Positions 22,598-35,000 of a DNA stretch of 64,000 bases are shown here, one piece after another (the stretch's first letter is position 1; every line of letters begins with the position of its first letter). The notes under the pieces were generated by a model, which saw only the letters and a program-made list of their open reading frames with translations, was not told the origin of the DNA and did no database searches. This stretch comes from Alopecurus myosuroides (taxonomy: Eukaryota; Streptophyta; Magnoliopsida; Poales; Poaceae): assembly GCA_028641055.1 (NCBI GenBank), contig CM054057.1, forward strand, positions 574,182,610 to 574,246,609. Reading direction: 5' to 3'. The translations under genes and the position numbers were made by a program.

Positions 22598-25453
22598 ATG
22601 GGAAAGACCCGTGATGGAAAAGTTCCTATATTACCATCCACTACAAGGAGAGGTACAACTCTGAACACCTCTGTTGCTCTTGATTCACCGTCTATTATGA
22701 GTAAGCGTCTTACACCACCACATGATACACGTACTGTTAGTTCTGCTGAGTCTAAAAATGCTTCTTATACTTTTGATGATGCTTCTACTGTGCTTGATGA
22801 TACTGGTTCTCTAGGTCCTTTCCGAGATGCTACAATTGATAAATCCAAACAAATTGAAAATTCTGAAATTCTTGTTAAAAATATTGGTACACCTGTTAAT
22901 TCACCTGAGTTTATTAATGATCTTGATGAAAACTATATTGAACTTAATGATGATTTTATTAAAGAAGCTCAAGCTACTACTGGTGCAAGTGCTGTTAAGA
23001 GTCTTCTTGCAAGGCATGATGTGAAATATAAATCTTCTCTTGATGCTAAGTTTGCCACATCTCCCATACACATTAGAGACAAGGACTATGATTTCTCCTT
23101 AGATTTATCTTACATATCTATTGTTGTCAAGGAACATTTTTGTGGAACTGAAAGTAAAAGGGCTATGGAACACATTAATGAGCTTTTATCTTTGATTAGT
23201 TTATTTTACAATGATACTAACCTGCATACTTATTTTGTTACCAAGATCTTCCCTTTCTCATTGAAAGATGAAGCTAAAACCTTGTTTAACAATTTGTCAC
23301 TGGATCTATTACTAGTCCTATGGATTTTGTTAATGCTTTCTTTCAAAAATATTTTCGTACTAGTGCCCAACATGCTGTTGTGCATGATGTCTTTAAATTT
23401 GAGAAAATTGAAGGAGAGAGATTGCCTGAATATTGGACAAGGTTTTGTTCTTTAATAAAAGCTAGCCCTGGCTATCCATTACCTAAAAATGAGCTCCAAG
23501 ATATATTTTATAATGGAATAACTGTTGAGTCTAGGACATACCTGGATAGTTGTGCTGGTTGTATTTTCAGGAAAATAACTCGAGAAGAAGTTGAGGAATT
23601 AATGGCTAAAATAGCCAAAAATAATGATGATTGGAATATAACTGAGCCTACACCTACACTATAGCCAACACCAATACCAACACCCAAGAAGAGAGGGATG
23701 ATTGAATTAAATGATGAAGTGACGAAGGAAGCCAAGAAATCTCTTAAAGAGAGGGGTATTAAATCTGAAGATGTGAATAATTTACCTCCTATAGAAGAAT
23801 TATGTAAGCCTATTCCTCATCCATCAACTTTTGAGGTACACTCTCTCCAATACTTTTTTTTTTTTGAAACATTTTCTACTGCAGGGGAGACCCCCACAGC
23901 CCTTTATTACCAACCACAAGCGTTACAGTTACAGATATGTACAAATATACATGAGATGAGACTAAGAGAGTCTATCCCAGACTAAGTTAAGGAGTTAATC
24001 CATAAAGCTAAATCAGCAGCCAAAGCAGCACTCAACCTATGCTTAAGCATAAGGAGATCCAACAGAAAGCCCACTTTCCATCCCATAAAGGAATGCCTTT
24101 CAGATTTAAATATTACTCCATTTCTCTGCTTCCAAATATTCCAGCAAGCAATAATCACAATCTCTGTGAAACATGGCCCCTTGACTTGGCAGCAGTGAGA
24201 TTTTGCACAGAGTGTCATCACTCCAACTTATTTGCAAATAATTCCAAATTCGGGAGCTAAAAACACATTGAAAGAACAGATGTATCCAGTCCTCATTGCA
24301 CTGTGCACAACAAATAACACAATGATCAGTACCTTCAATCTTCCATTTTCTCCTTTTGATCATATCCTTTGTATTAATCCTATCCTTGAGAATCAACCAA
24401 GCAAAGAATTTATGTTTTGACATACATTTGGATTTCTCTCTCCAATACTTTGATAATAGAGATATCCCCTACTCTAAACCACCTGATCAATGCTTAGATG
24501 AATTTGATAATTATGTTGTTAAGCAAGACAACTTTAATATGAGAGTGCAAAACCATCTTATGGAAACTCTAGAGATATTGATAATTTGCATGGTATTGTT
24601 TTGAGAACCTCTAATGATGTACAAATGCTTGTTAAACATTTTCATATGGTTCAAACTCAAATTGATCAACTCACTAAAGTGAAAAAAGATATGATAGCTA
24701 ATGCTTCTAGAGAAAAACATGTTTGTGAAATAATTACTAGAAGTGGTGTTTCTACTCAGGACCCCTTGTATCCTGAAGGACATCCTAAAAGAATTGAACA
24801 AGATTCCCAGGAACCTAAAAACAATAGTTCTCCTTCTAAGAAAAAGAAGAAGAGACATAAAAATGTTGTAGACTCTCCTGAACTTGCTAAAGATCCTAAT
24901 AGTATATCTATTTCTGATGCTGAAACTGAAAGTGGTAATGATAAAAGTGATTCTTTTGATAAAGAAGAAACTGTGGCTGAACCTGACAAGCAAACTAAAA
25001 CTGTGAAGTATACTAAGGAGGATATCATTGCTAATAAACATGATAATGAAAGAGAGCCTTGGGTACAAAAACAAATGCCTTTTCCTAATAAGAAACACAA
25101 ATCAAAGGAAGAAGAACATTATAACAAGTTTTGTGAGTGGATGAAATCTCTGGTTTTGCAAATCCCTTTGATTGATGCTATTAATCTGCCTTCTTATTCT
25201 AAATATATGAAAGATATTGTCTCTAACAAAAGGAAGATTCCTAATAAGGAGATTTCCACTATGCTTGTTAATTACGGCAAGGTTCCAAAGAAGCTTGGAG
25301 ATCCTGGTATTCCCACTATCCCTTGTTCTATTAAAAATAATTATGTTAGAACTACTTTATGTGACTTGGGAGATGAAGTTAGTGTTATGAATTTCTCTCT
25401 TTATAAGAGACTCTCTCTTAAAAAATTGATACATACTGATATATCTTTGCAAA
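22598..25453 (+). pseudogene. gag: Gypsy gag-protease, interrupted by a LINE and frameshifts
   Basis: ATG at 22598 starts MGKTRDGKVPIL. The frame passes through FSLKDEAKTLFNNLS and, after a one-base shift near 23300, MDFVNAFFQKYFRTSAQH, FEKIEGERLPEYWTRF and YNGITVESRTYLD, the core of Gypsy gag. A stop at 23664 and the LINE (23856-24435) follow. The reading resumes with LETL..IVLRTSNDVQMLVKH after another shift near 24590, a Lys-rich stretch (KKKKKRHK), then EISTMLVNYGKVPKKLGDPGIPT and the protease strand LCDLGDEVSVMNFSLYKRL, where DLG is the active-site motif. Sequence homology to pol stops at about 25453. Confidence 0.8.
23856..24435 (-). mobile_element. 5'-truncated LINE with 15-bp target duplication
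   Basis: CTCTCTCCAATACTT occurs at 23841-23855 and again at 24436-24450, flanking about 580 bp. The left end is a T run, which is the poly(A) tail on the minus strand. The minus strand encodes FFAWLILKDRINTKDMIKRR, CVICCAQCNEDWIHLFFQC and SSRIW, the zinc-binding domain that follows reverse transcriptase in plant LINEs (zf-RVT). After a frameshift comes ACWNIWKQRNGVIFK. Truncation at the 5' end is the usual result of target-primed reverse transcription. It splits the Gypsy gag frame. Confidence 0.9.
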
Positions 25454-27752
25454 TGTTTTCATCTTCCCCATTATGTTTTCACCATGTTTACTTCTCTTAT
25501 CACCTTGATACTTTGGTATAATCATGTTTTCCATCATCCATAGTCGTGTTTTCCTTATGTTTTCATCTTGATTACTGTGGTTATGCGTGTTTTCACCATC
25601 CATAATTTTTTTTTCACCACTTCATGCCTAGCTAAAAGGCGTTAAAGAAAAGCACTTCTTGGGAGATAACCCATGGTTTTATTTTTTTTCTTTGTTTTTC
25701 TCTGTTTTCTTTGAGTCAAGGCATTATATACTTCTGTAGAAAATCATTTGTATATTTATTTTCTTGTATTAGTTGTGCGAAGTAAAGTTTCTAGCGAAAG
25801 TTGGAGTTGGTTTTGGATTTCTGCACAGAAAATAGATTTCTGTTGTGCACTGTGAAAAATTGTGTAATTCACAGAAAGATAAAAATGCCATTCAACTTTT
25901 TGGGCTTCTTTCCCAGCTAATTCTATAACTGTTTCGTTCTTTTTTTTCGATCTGAGAAACTTAAGTGCCCCAAAAAAAATCGTTATTACAGGTTGTCGAG
26001 TGGATTTCTTTTCTTCACAAAATATTGGTGTCTGTAGCTAATGTTTAAAAGTATCAATAGAACTTGTGCCCATGCAGAACCCATGAATTTTTGATTGTGC
26101 ACTAGCCCTCTAATGTGAATTACTTTGAGTGTGGTGTGAAGAAAGTTTTCAAGGGTCAAGAGAAGAGGGTAATATAATGTGATCAAGAAGAGTGAAAAAG
26201 CCTAAGCTTGGGGGGAGGTATACCGACATCACACTCATCTCTATTTCATGTTTCTGTCGGTTCTTTGTGTATCCCTGTTTTCATTTCTTTCGTTTGTTTT
26301 TACTTCTTTCGCTTCTCTTGCTTCTTTTTATTTCTATTGTTTTGTTCTTGCTTTCCAAAACACAAAAAGACCAAAAATATTTCGGTTGTTTCTCTTTATT
26401 TTCTTCTTTAGTTTATTTTGTTGGTTTGCTTTCTTTTCTCGTTTCGGTTTAATATTCAAAAATCCAAAAATATTTTGCTTTCTTTGTTTGTTTTCTTCTG
26501 TTCTTGTTTTAATTCAAAAATCCAAAATTATTTGTTGTTCTTCTTTGGTTTTGTAAAGTTTGTTGCATAATTCACCAGACTTCCGTGTCTCCTTTGGAGC
26601 TTGGTTATCATTCTACATTATTCATTCCACAAGTGAAGAGCAATAATGACGATTTACGACGATCCAAGTTGTGGTGTGAGGCTGGTATGAACTCTATTTG
26701 TTTTATTTTTTGTACATATACTCATCCATGTGAACATGCTTAGTTCGTTTGTGTAAGGTATATATTATTTAATTGATGATTAGTAGTCCATGCTCTCACA
26801 TGTTTAGTTCCAACTTATTAATAGAAGATAGCATTCCGTATGAATGTTTGTTTTCTTTGTTTTATTCATAGAAGGGTATAACATTGTGGTATCTCCCTCT
26901 GATTGTTTCGCTTGAATCGACTTGGCACATGCTCACGCATACATATGACTGAAAACAAAAAGTCAATTAAGCCTCGATGATTTATTTTGCCTTAGAGTAT
27001 TTGTATCACTTTTATGCCCATGTTAATTTTGTTTTGTCGCAAGCATGATTATGACAGTTATTGCTCTCTTAATTGTCGCTCCCCGTCTATTGCTAGCCTT
27101 CAGCTGTACTGAGTATAAGATCTAGTCGTGCATCCAACTCCAAAAAACCAAAATTTTCCAAATGAGTCCACCATACCTACCTATATGTGGTATTTAACTG
27201 TCACTCCAAGTAAATTTCTTGTGTGCTACCTTTGAAACGTTCAAAAAATTATTCCTGTTTTGTGCCCCTGTTTTAGCTCACGAGGACATAAATAGAGAAT
27301 CGTTATCTTACATGTTGATTGGAATTCACACCCTAGACTAGTGGCTTTATCCTCTTATCCAAATGATAGAAGAGCCAATAGCGGGGTGCCCAGCCCCAAA
27401 TTAATACAACATATTTTCTTCACTATTTTTGCCCCTGATTTATCAGTCAAAACATAATTGTATAAACAAAAGGGAAAGAGGGGTGACCTTCCACCCAGAT
27501 GTGTCCTTTTGTGGGAGCCGCTCTTGTGAAGTCTAGTTGGCTTGTGATGTATCGTATTGTATGTTTACCATTCATTGATATAAGAATACACATCTCTAAA
27601 AATTGTTTTCAATACCTCTGTTTAATAAAAAAAATCTCAAGCACATGAGTTAATCCATGCTTCCCTCTGCGAAGGGCCTTTATTTTATTTTTATGTTGAG
27701 TCTTCACCTTCTCACTTTATGCACCTTCTTGAGAGCATGGATGTCATTATTA
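25454..27752 (+). other. Gypsy 3' non-coding region after pol deletion
   Basis: Starts with a TGTTTTC-rich simple stretch, then a CTAGCTAAAAGGCGTTAAAG...GGGAGATAACCC block (about 25628-25672) that is a common sequence after integrase in grass Gypsy elements. A second AAGCTTGGGGGG tract lies at about 26206, far from the functional tract near 30820. 26240-26550 is a T-rich tract. No reading frame looks real. Confidence 0.6.
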
Positions 27753-29094
27753 CCCCCTGTTTGGATGTCAGAAAAACTGCTCGGAATTGAATTGGATTTG
27801 GAATACCAAATCCAAGACGGAAAGGAAATGGCGTCCAATTCAAATTCTTTTGTTTGGGTGTGTTTGGTATTTGTTGTTGGAATTAAAAGATAACACATAA
27901 TTCCAATTCCTGTTTGGACGTACAAACAATAGAATTGGATATCTTGTTGAGTTTGGACAATATTAACTTGTCTATATTATGCAAAGTATGTGCATATTTA
28001 AATGTTTGTATATTATTTTTATTTGTCCAACAATATCCTGTTTCGTTTTCTTCTAACGTACATAGAAAAAATAGGTAATCACTTCTCAAATTCAGTCTCG
28101 CACACGAATGAGTAGAGAGCTCCGTCCGGCACGATTTTTCCTCGCATGCGCGGCCTCCTGATGGATAACGGCGCCTCGAGCTGCTTCGGCTGGCACGATT
28201 TGTCCTCACATGCGCGGCATCATGGCACTGATGGAGAAAGGCGCCTCGAGCTGCTCCGGCCGGAACAATTTGTCCTCGCCTGCGCGGCCTCCTAGCACTG
28301 ATGGAGAACGGCGCCTCGAGCTGCTGTGGTCGGGTGTTGGTCTTAGGCCCGGCGGCGCAGCTCATTTGGAAGCGCGCTCTGGCGGCCAACGTGGGAAGCT
28401 GATGTATCGGACATCGAACGACGACTGAGAGCACGACGATGGCACACTGATGTGCGCGTGCAGAACATACTGAGGTGGCGTGGTGTGGGCCAGTGACGGC
28501 GTGGCCGACGCGCTGAGCTTAGACGCGTGCTGATGCGTGGACTAAGGCGGAACTAGACGACGGACGTGTGAGCTAGACGAAGAGATTAGGGCCAGCTTGG
28601 GAGGGTCAGGGAAGAGGCTGTCATCGTCTCCCTGCTGTCGGCGTTCCCTCGCACGGTCGTTCCCCTGTCATCGTCGGCCTGTCGCTCGCTATCCCGTGAG
28701 GTCAAACTAGCGTTTGGGGCCTGGCTGTGGAGGGGACTGGCGGCGTCGAACTGCTCCAGGTTGCGCCGGCGTAGGGAGAGGAAGGGACAGGAGGACGGGC
28801 AAGGGGAGAGGTGGAGAGGAGCCGCCGCCGTTGACTTGCTCTGATCGCGCACGAGAGGAGGAGGAGGATGCGCTAGCGAAGGCCTACGAGCAAACGATGG
28901 GGCCTGGCGTTTCCGAGCATTTCCGAGCTCCTAGGCTCAGAATCTTTCTAGGAGAAGTGGATACGTGCGGGTCGTCGCGTGGAATTGGTCCATGTCTCCA
29001 TAGTCCAATTCATATATCAACCGAAACAACGGAATTCGGGTTGTCAATTCTAAATTGGCAATTCCAACCTCTTTTTCTTACATCCAAACAGGGG
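27753..29094. mobile_element. Non-autonomous PIF/Harbinger-type element, TSD TTA
   Basis: The ends are inverted repeats: CCCCCTGTTTGGATGTCAG at the left and CATCCAAACAGGGG at the right, with related GAATTG/CAATTC pieces further in. TTA flanks both ends (27750-27752 and 29095-29097). TGTTTGG-type termini and a three-base TTA/TAA target fit PIF/Harbinger. 1342 bp, no transposase. The centre (about 28100-28900) is strongly GC-rich and unlike its surroundings, which suggests captured sequence. Confidence 0.75.
28115..28335 (+). repeat. Three tandem GC-rich units inside the PIF/Harbinger element
   Basis: Units of about 65-75 bp share GCCTCGAGCTGCT, GGCACGATTTGTCCTC and TGCGCGGC. On either strand the frame stays open over parts of it, so it may be a captured and amplified coding or promoter fragment; I do not recognise the source. 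Confidence 0.65.
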
Positions 29095-29313
29095 TTAGTG
29101 TAATGTGCTTGTCCCATAACACGGTTTATTGTGGTATAACTTTGATGCTTGTATCTTTGACATCTTTATTTCTAGTCTTTATTTGAACTTCAGAGGTGCC
29201 CTACCATTTATGTTTTGCTCCATTATTTAGAGCAAGCGAGTACTCTTTATCATACACTATTATGAGCATTGCAGTCCTGCAGATTGATTTACTTCATGTT
29301 GTTTATTATTAGT

Positions 29314-30632
29314 TCTTGGAACACGTAGAGATAAATAAAAACTTTTCTACGCGGTACTTCCAAGATCTAGCCGAGGTAGAAGGCCACGAGGATTACCACT
29401 AGACGCGCAGGTGCGGATTATCGATGAAGCACGTCGATGCAGTGTAGTCTCATGATCTGATCCAGCCGATCCAATCCCGCGATCGTCGAAGTGCTGAACG
29501 TACAACACCTTTGCCGGTATCCACACGTACGAGGAGCAGCTCCGACGGCGGACTGCTAGGTCCGGTGTGGCAGATGGACTGAGTGGGGCTAGGGTTCCCA
29601 ACGCATGGGAGTGAAAACTTATGCACGTTGGGCAACCTGCGCCCCAGTTTATATAGCGAGTGGGAGTGGTCTGCACAACGCTTGTGGCCCATTCCCTCTA
29701 TGAGTCCAAGTCACTAATTTAGTCCATTTCCGGTTCGGATCCAACCCGACCAATATACTTGCTCCCGCTTTTAAGTGTGCGACCCTGCAGGCTCATGGCG
29801 ACTTGGACACGATTGGAGTCCGACTCCCAATCGATCAATCGGTAGCGGCTCCTAGCAGAATGTGCCGACTCCCAAGTGCCATAGAGTCATGACGACTTAC
29901 CTTCCAATGTGACTTTCATCTGAGTCCCTTTTTCCTCACGATATACCTTGTCGAACTATAGGCGAATTCTCGTCATCCCTTAAATAGCTCAACTCTCTTC
30001 TCGATCCGTGATATATGATTCATCTGACTAACTCTTAGTCAATAGACCCAGTTAACACTTAACTGAGTCGCACATGGTCATGCTTCCAGAATCACATCAC
30101 TCGAGAGGGTCTAGAGAATATCTCTCCAGTCGGAGCGGCAAAATCCCATCTTGATTATCCACATCACGCAGCTTTCTTCTCATTCGACCTGAACTCCGCC
30201 TTTATAACTGCCTTGTCACGGAACATCGTTTGACAGAACCTAAGTCGGTGATTCGCAACTTAGATTGCGCGACAATCTCAGGTCTAAGGATTACATTGAT
30301 TGAGACATGCAAATGACGACTTGCTCGTTGCATCTCAATATGGGTCTGTCCGACTTGCTAAACTCTTTAGCCAAGTCTGTGAACGTTGGAATGACATCGC
30401 CATGCCCATGACAAGTGGAACCGAGTCATCAGCCAACACTCACATTAGTCTAGTGTGTGTACATCACAACCTTAATGACCAAGGACAATTTAGCATGAAC
30501 AACATAAATACATAGTTCCACAATCGAATCACATATTCAATGACATATATACGATGTTCAAAACAAGGACGACTTTATGAATACATTGGGAACTACATCA
30601 TACATGATTGCCTCTAGGGCATATTCCCAACA
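29314..30632 (-). mobile_element. Solo LTR, BARE/Angela-like Copia, TSD ttagt
   Basis: The minus strand starts TGTTGGGAATATGCCCTAGA, the characteristic start of BARE1/Angela/WIS LTRs. TTAGT at 29309-29313 and 30633-30637 gives a perfect five-base TSD. The other terminal dinucleotide is changed (plus strand TC where TG is expected). A TATATAAA match lies at about 29648-29656 on the minus strand. There is no internal region, so this is a solo LTR of about 1.32 kb. Confidence 0.85.
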
Positions 30633-30637
30633 TTAGT

Positions 30638-30833
30638 TTGTTGGCATCTCTTCACGGTTTGCATAACTGTTAGGTGACTTTTATTTTGCATACATCTTAA
30701 TTGCCTCGGCACTTGATCATATAGTGAGTATATTTACATCATATGAAACAAATGTGTTCATAAAAGTCTTTTATCGCACTCAGTTATCACTAAGTTGCTC
30801 GAGGACAAGCAATAAGCTAAGCTTGGGGGGACT
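30638..30833 (+). other. Gypsy 3' tail and polypurine tract
   Basis: Ends in GAGGACAAGCAATAAGC and the tract AAGCTTGGGGGGACT directly before the 3' LTR. Equivalent tails end at 751 and, inverted, at 10201. Confidence 0.75.
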
Positions 30834-32226
30834 TGATATACGTCCAAAACGTATCTCCTTTTCCAAAAAAAAATTCTTATGATTTACGTCTAAACTTGTG
30901 AGTTTTGGATACCACTAACACGGACTAACGCTGTTTTCAGCAGAATTACCTTGGTGTCTCGTTTTTTTGCAGAAAAATCAACTTTCGGGAAATTTCCCGA
31001 AAAAGACCCCATTGAGCTTATATCACCAGAAGACCCCGGGAGCCAGAAGGACACCTGGGGGCCAGGGAGTGTCCCAAACCACCCATGGGCGCGCCCCCCT
31101 AGGCCGCGCCGCCTGGTGGTGTGGGGGCCATCTCCACACCCTCGGGCTCCCCTTTCGACTACATATGCCCCGTAAACCTAAAATGCGAGGTGTTGGTAAT
31201 ATTCCACAGAAACACAACAGTGCGCTACCGCCACCTCCAAACTCAATTTGGGGATAATAAGTTCCTGTTATGTGCCCTGCCGGGAACGGGATTCGGAGGA
31301 GATCATCGCCATCGTCGCCGCCACCTCTTCTCCATCAACCATCCATGTTTCCCCCGTCCATGTGTGAGTAAACACCGCTGTAGGCTGAGAGGGATGGAAG
31401 GGATTGGATGAGATCGATCATGTAATAATGCAAGATTGTTAGGGCATAATGCCTAGTATATACTGTTAGTGTTTTCTACCGTTGTTGCAACCTGTTATGC
31501 TTAATGCTTGTCACTAGGGCCTGAGTGCCATGATCTCAGATCTGATCATGTTATTGTTTCATGAGTGTAATTATGTTTCTTGATCATATGTGCAAGTTGT
31601 TTACACATGTCATTGTCCGGAACCCGAGGCCCCAAAGTGACAGGAACTGGGACAACCAGAGGGGATGGTTTTGATGTGAGGATCATGTGTTCATCGAGTG
31701 TTAATGCTTTGCTATGGTGCTTTATTAAAAGGAGCACCTTAATTACCAGTAGATTCCCTTAAGGCCCCGCTACAACGGGCTGGTAGGACAAAAGATGTTG
31801 TGCAAGTTTCTCATTGCGAGCACGTACGACTATATTGGAACACATTCCTATGGTTAGCCTAGAATTTGGATGCTTTATTATTATTATCTGCAATGCCCAT
31901 GTTTAGATTATTACATGACATATGTTATCCATGCAACGCCCGTTCATCTATTCCCTCTATGCCTACGGTACTCCCATCATGCTATTTTTCGCGATTGCTA
32001 CTATTGCTACTATTTTATTCATGTTGTTATTTTACTACAACTGCTGCTATAAACCTGTTACCACTGATAAATTGTTGCGAGAAAGTCTACTTTCAGGTGC
32101 AGCTGAATTGACAACTCAGTTGTTAAGCCTTATAAATATTCTTTGGCTCCCCTTGTGTCGAATCAATAAATTTGGGTTTTACTTCCCTCGAAGACTGTTG
32201 CGATCCCCTATACTTGTGGATCATCA
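30834..32226 (+). repeat. 3' LTR of the pol-less Gypsy element
   Basis: 1393 bp, TGATATACGTCC...GGATCATCA, collinear with 21119-22509. Its right edge abuts Copia 2 integrase codons. Confidence 0.85.
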
Positions 32227-33125
32227 TGTATATGCAACGAAATATTGATGACGAATACCCTCTTCACTTAGGAACTCATTAAGGGTGTAGTTCTTGAGCT
32301 CGGAGCCATTATCACTCTGAATAATGAAGATAGGAAGATTGTGTTGACGTTGCACTTGATTGGAGAAGTCGATGACAGTTTGTTGGGTCTCACTCTTCAT
32401 CTTGAAGAAATATACCCATGTGTATCTTCAATAGTCATCCACTATAACCAAGCAATAATTTTTGCCTCCAAGACTTGCCTTGGGCACGACACCAAAGAGA
32501 TCAACATGGAGAAGCTCCAAGATCCTCTGTGATGACATGATTATCTTGCTTTTATGGGAGGCATCATGCATCTTGCCTTCAACACAAGCCCTACACACAT
32601 GATCTTTGGCAAAGGAAACATTTTCTCTTAGTCCAAGGATGTGAACACCCTTGTGAAGACTTTGCAAAGTTTTCATGTTGACATGGGATAAGCAGCAATT
32701 CCAGAACCACCCCATGACGGCCTTACCGAATAGACACATCGTTTGACAGTTGGTGGACTCCGCAAAGTCCACCACATACAAATCATTTTCAACATATCCA
32801 ATGTAAGCGACATCGAGAGACTTGCTCCACATGATAATCACCTTGTCAGGAGCAAAGAAGACGGAAAATCCCATCTTCCCTAAAGCACGAACTGAAATCA
32901 AATTGAAACCAAGGTATTCGACAAGCATGACATTAACAAGGGTGATATTTGGCGCAACAACCACCTACCGAAACCCTTTATCTCAGATCTTGACTTATCT
33001 CCATAAGTGATGGTTGCTTGATTTATATTTGGTTTCACCTCCCTCATTAGCTCCTTGCTTCCGGTCATATGACTTGTACACCCACTATCAAGTATATATT
33101 TTGACCCACCGGAAGCATAGTCCTA
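32227..33125 (-). pseudogene. Copia 2 protease, GAG-pre-integrase and integrase N-terminal part
   Basis: Minus-strand reading from 33125: KYILDSGCTSHMTG with the protease catalytic Asp present at about 33088, then NLISVRALGKMGFSV, a decayed zinc-binding block (SHVNMKTLQSL, CRACVEGKM), LHVDLFGVV with the first integrase Asp, LVIVDDYSRYTW, and QSDNGSELKNYTLNEF with the second Asp. The frame then runs into the Gypsy element at 32226. The third catalytic residue is on the other side, at about 21070. Confidence 0.85.
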
Positions 33126-33132
33126 CAAGGAA

Positions 33133-34995
33133 TCATTGACTTGAGTTAGGAACCAAGGAGGGTCCTCTCATGTTAGTAACAAGGGTCTTTGGAACCCAAA
33201 TAGAGTAATCAATGTAACCCTTAATAGGACCAACATATTTAGCTAGCACAACACCATAATAATCAACAAATAAGAAGTGGTGTGGATTGTTAGTTCCCAC
33301 GAAGTTCCCACGAGTAGTGTTATCCCTAATGACAATACCACTCGTACCAACATTCTTCTTAGCCTGTGCGGGCTTGGCCTTGTTCTTGTTCTTCTTATTG
33401 TTCTTGTTCTTGCCAACATATCCAAGACCTTGCTTGCCATTTTGTGGTCTAGGAGCAACCACTTGTGGATTTGGAGCCACAATATTCTTAAAACTAGGGC
33501 CCTTGCCCTTGATTCTTACTAGCTATTCCTTGAACCTAACATTCTCCTCAATAATATTTGCATGATCACAAAAAAAGTAGAGGTACTAGGCACATTGAAT
33601 TGATCAAGTTGAGTTTGAAGTTATTCACGATACTTGTTGAGGGTAGAGAGTTCACTCTCCAAAGCCTTGTGACCCTCGATGAGGTTCTCTAGCTCCTCGG
33701 TTAGTTTTTCATGACCAACACCAAACTCAACTTTCTTCTCTTTAATTATCTTATATTTAGCGATTGCATGGTCACGTTCTTTAGTGAGCTTTTAAATTGA
33801 CTCATTATGTGACTCTTCAATAGATTCAAGTTTCTCCTCAAGAGATACTCGAAGCTCATGTTCCTCCTCAAAAGAATTTGAGAGGGACCCTTTTTCAAAA
33901 CAATCATTCCTCTCGGTTTCATATTTCTGCTCAAGAGCCTCTTGGGCCTCTCCCAATTGACTCATGAGAAGGGTGAAATACTTCTTGTTCTTCCCTTGCA
34001 AGTTACACATATATAGGTTCAAGGAGGCAATTTCATCTTCAACACTAGAACTAGCAAGTTTAGTGGTGGAAGAAGATGATACATTCGTGGCCTTACCCAT
34101 GAAGCACTTTGCGGAGGGTTGAGCAAGATTCTCATCGGGGGATTCAAAGAGTGAAGGTGATGATGAAGATGCAATAGCGATAGCAGCCACTTCATTTGTG
34201 GTTTCTTCTTATTCATCACCGGATCATACTCTTCTTGAGTCACAATCACATACCTATATGATGGCTTCTTGTTGAATGGTTTGTTCCTGAATTGAGGTTT
34301 CTTGTTGGGAGCCTTTGACTTATCATTTAGGACTAGATTTCCTCCATGGTGCTCCCTATTCTCGAAGCGGCATTCGGAAACAAAGTGATACTTGCCTTGG
34401 CAATTAAAACAAGACCTCACTTTTTGAGTCCCTTCATTGCCATAGCTTGACTTGGTCTTCTCCTCAACATATGCATGGCCTTGGGAAGGTTCTTCCAAAA
34501 CTTTTGCACCGCAAGAGCAATGCAATCCTTAAGCACAGGATCATATTCTTGATCTTTGAGCGGGGACAAATGTTCTTCCGAGGCAAACTCTTCATGTTGA
34601 TCCACCATCTTGGTCACCACCTTGGCCTTGAAAGAAACGGATACCCCTTTGTGCATCTCAATAGCATGAGCACGTGTGTCATGGGAAAGCTTTGATTGCA
34701 CCTTAAAGGAGGCCATCTCTTGCACCACCTCGGTTTAGTTCATGGTGGAAAGTTTGTGTTTCCCTTGAAGTCTCTTCACATCCACTGGCTCAAATGGCAA
34801 GAGGGCATTAATGTACTTCCTCTTGATCCAACCATCATCAACATATTTAGCACCAAGAGAACTAAAGGAGGTAGCTAGGGTCTTGACTCTTTGGTACACC
34901 TCCTCGTGGATCTCACCATCTAGCATATAGAACCCTTCGACCTCATTGCACAAGGTATCATACCTACTCCTTTGCATGCTTTCATTGCCCACAAA
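33133..34995 (-). pseudogene. gag: Copia 2 gag C-terminal part with intact zinc knuckle
   Basis: Several frames continue gag from the right: MFVGNESMQRSRYDTLCNEV and VYQRVKTLATSF (34995-34735), a short linker, the knuckle CFNCQGKYHFVSEC (about 34370-34412) with all four CCHC ligands, then a coiled coil (LRVSLEEKLESIEES, 34190-33792) and a Lys-rich spacer (33480-33133). Stops and frameshifts separate the segments. The right end at 34995 is the insertion site of the 35001-40198 element. Confidence 0.75.
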
Positions 34996-35000
34996 CATGG

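Larger units (their letters stand above)
21119..32226 (+). mobile_element. Pol-less Gypsy element inserted in Copia 2 integrase
   Basis: Complete ends: 5' LTR 21119-22509, primer-binding site at 22521, gag and protease remnants, then long non-coding sequence, polypurine tract and 3' LTR 30834-32226. Flanks are GGTAT and TGTAT, a TSD with one mismatch, inside the Copia codons for the conserved YTPQQNG block. Reverse transcriptase, RNase H and integrase are absent, so it depended on another element. Three later insertions lie within it: a LINE fragment, a PIF/Harbinger element and a solo LTR. Its LTRs differ at roughly 8-10 per cent of bases by eye. Confidence 0.85.

Noticed and set aside
24511..25098. 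195-residue open frame on the minus strand
   Set aside because: It is the antisense shadow of the Gypsy gag-protease frame at 24586-25521; its composition (Phe, Ile, Ser, Arg repeats) mirrors Lys/Asp/Glu-rich coding on the other strand.
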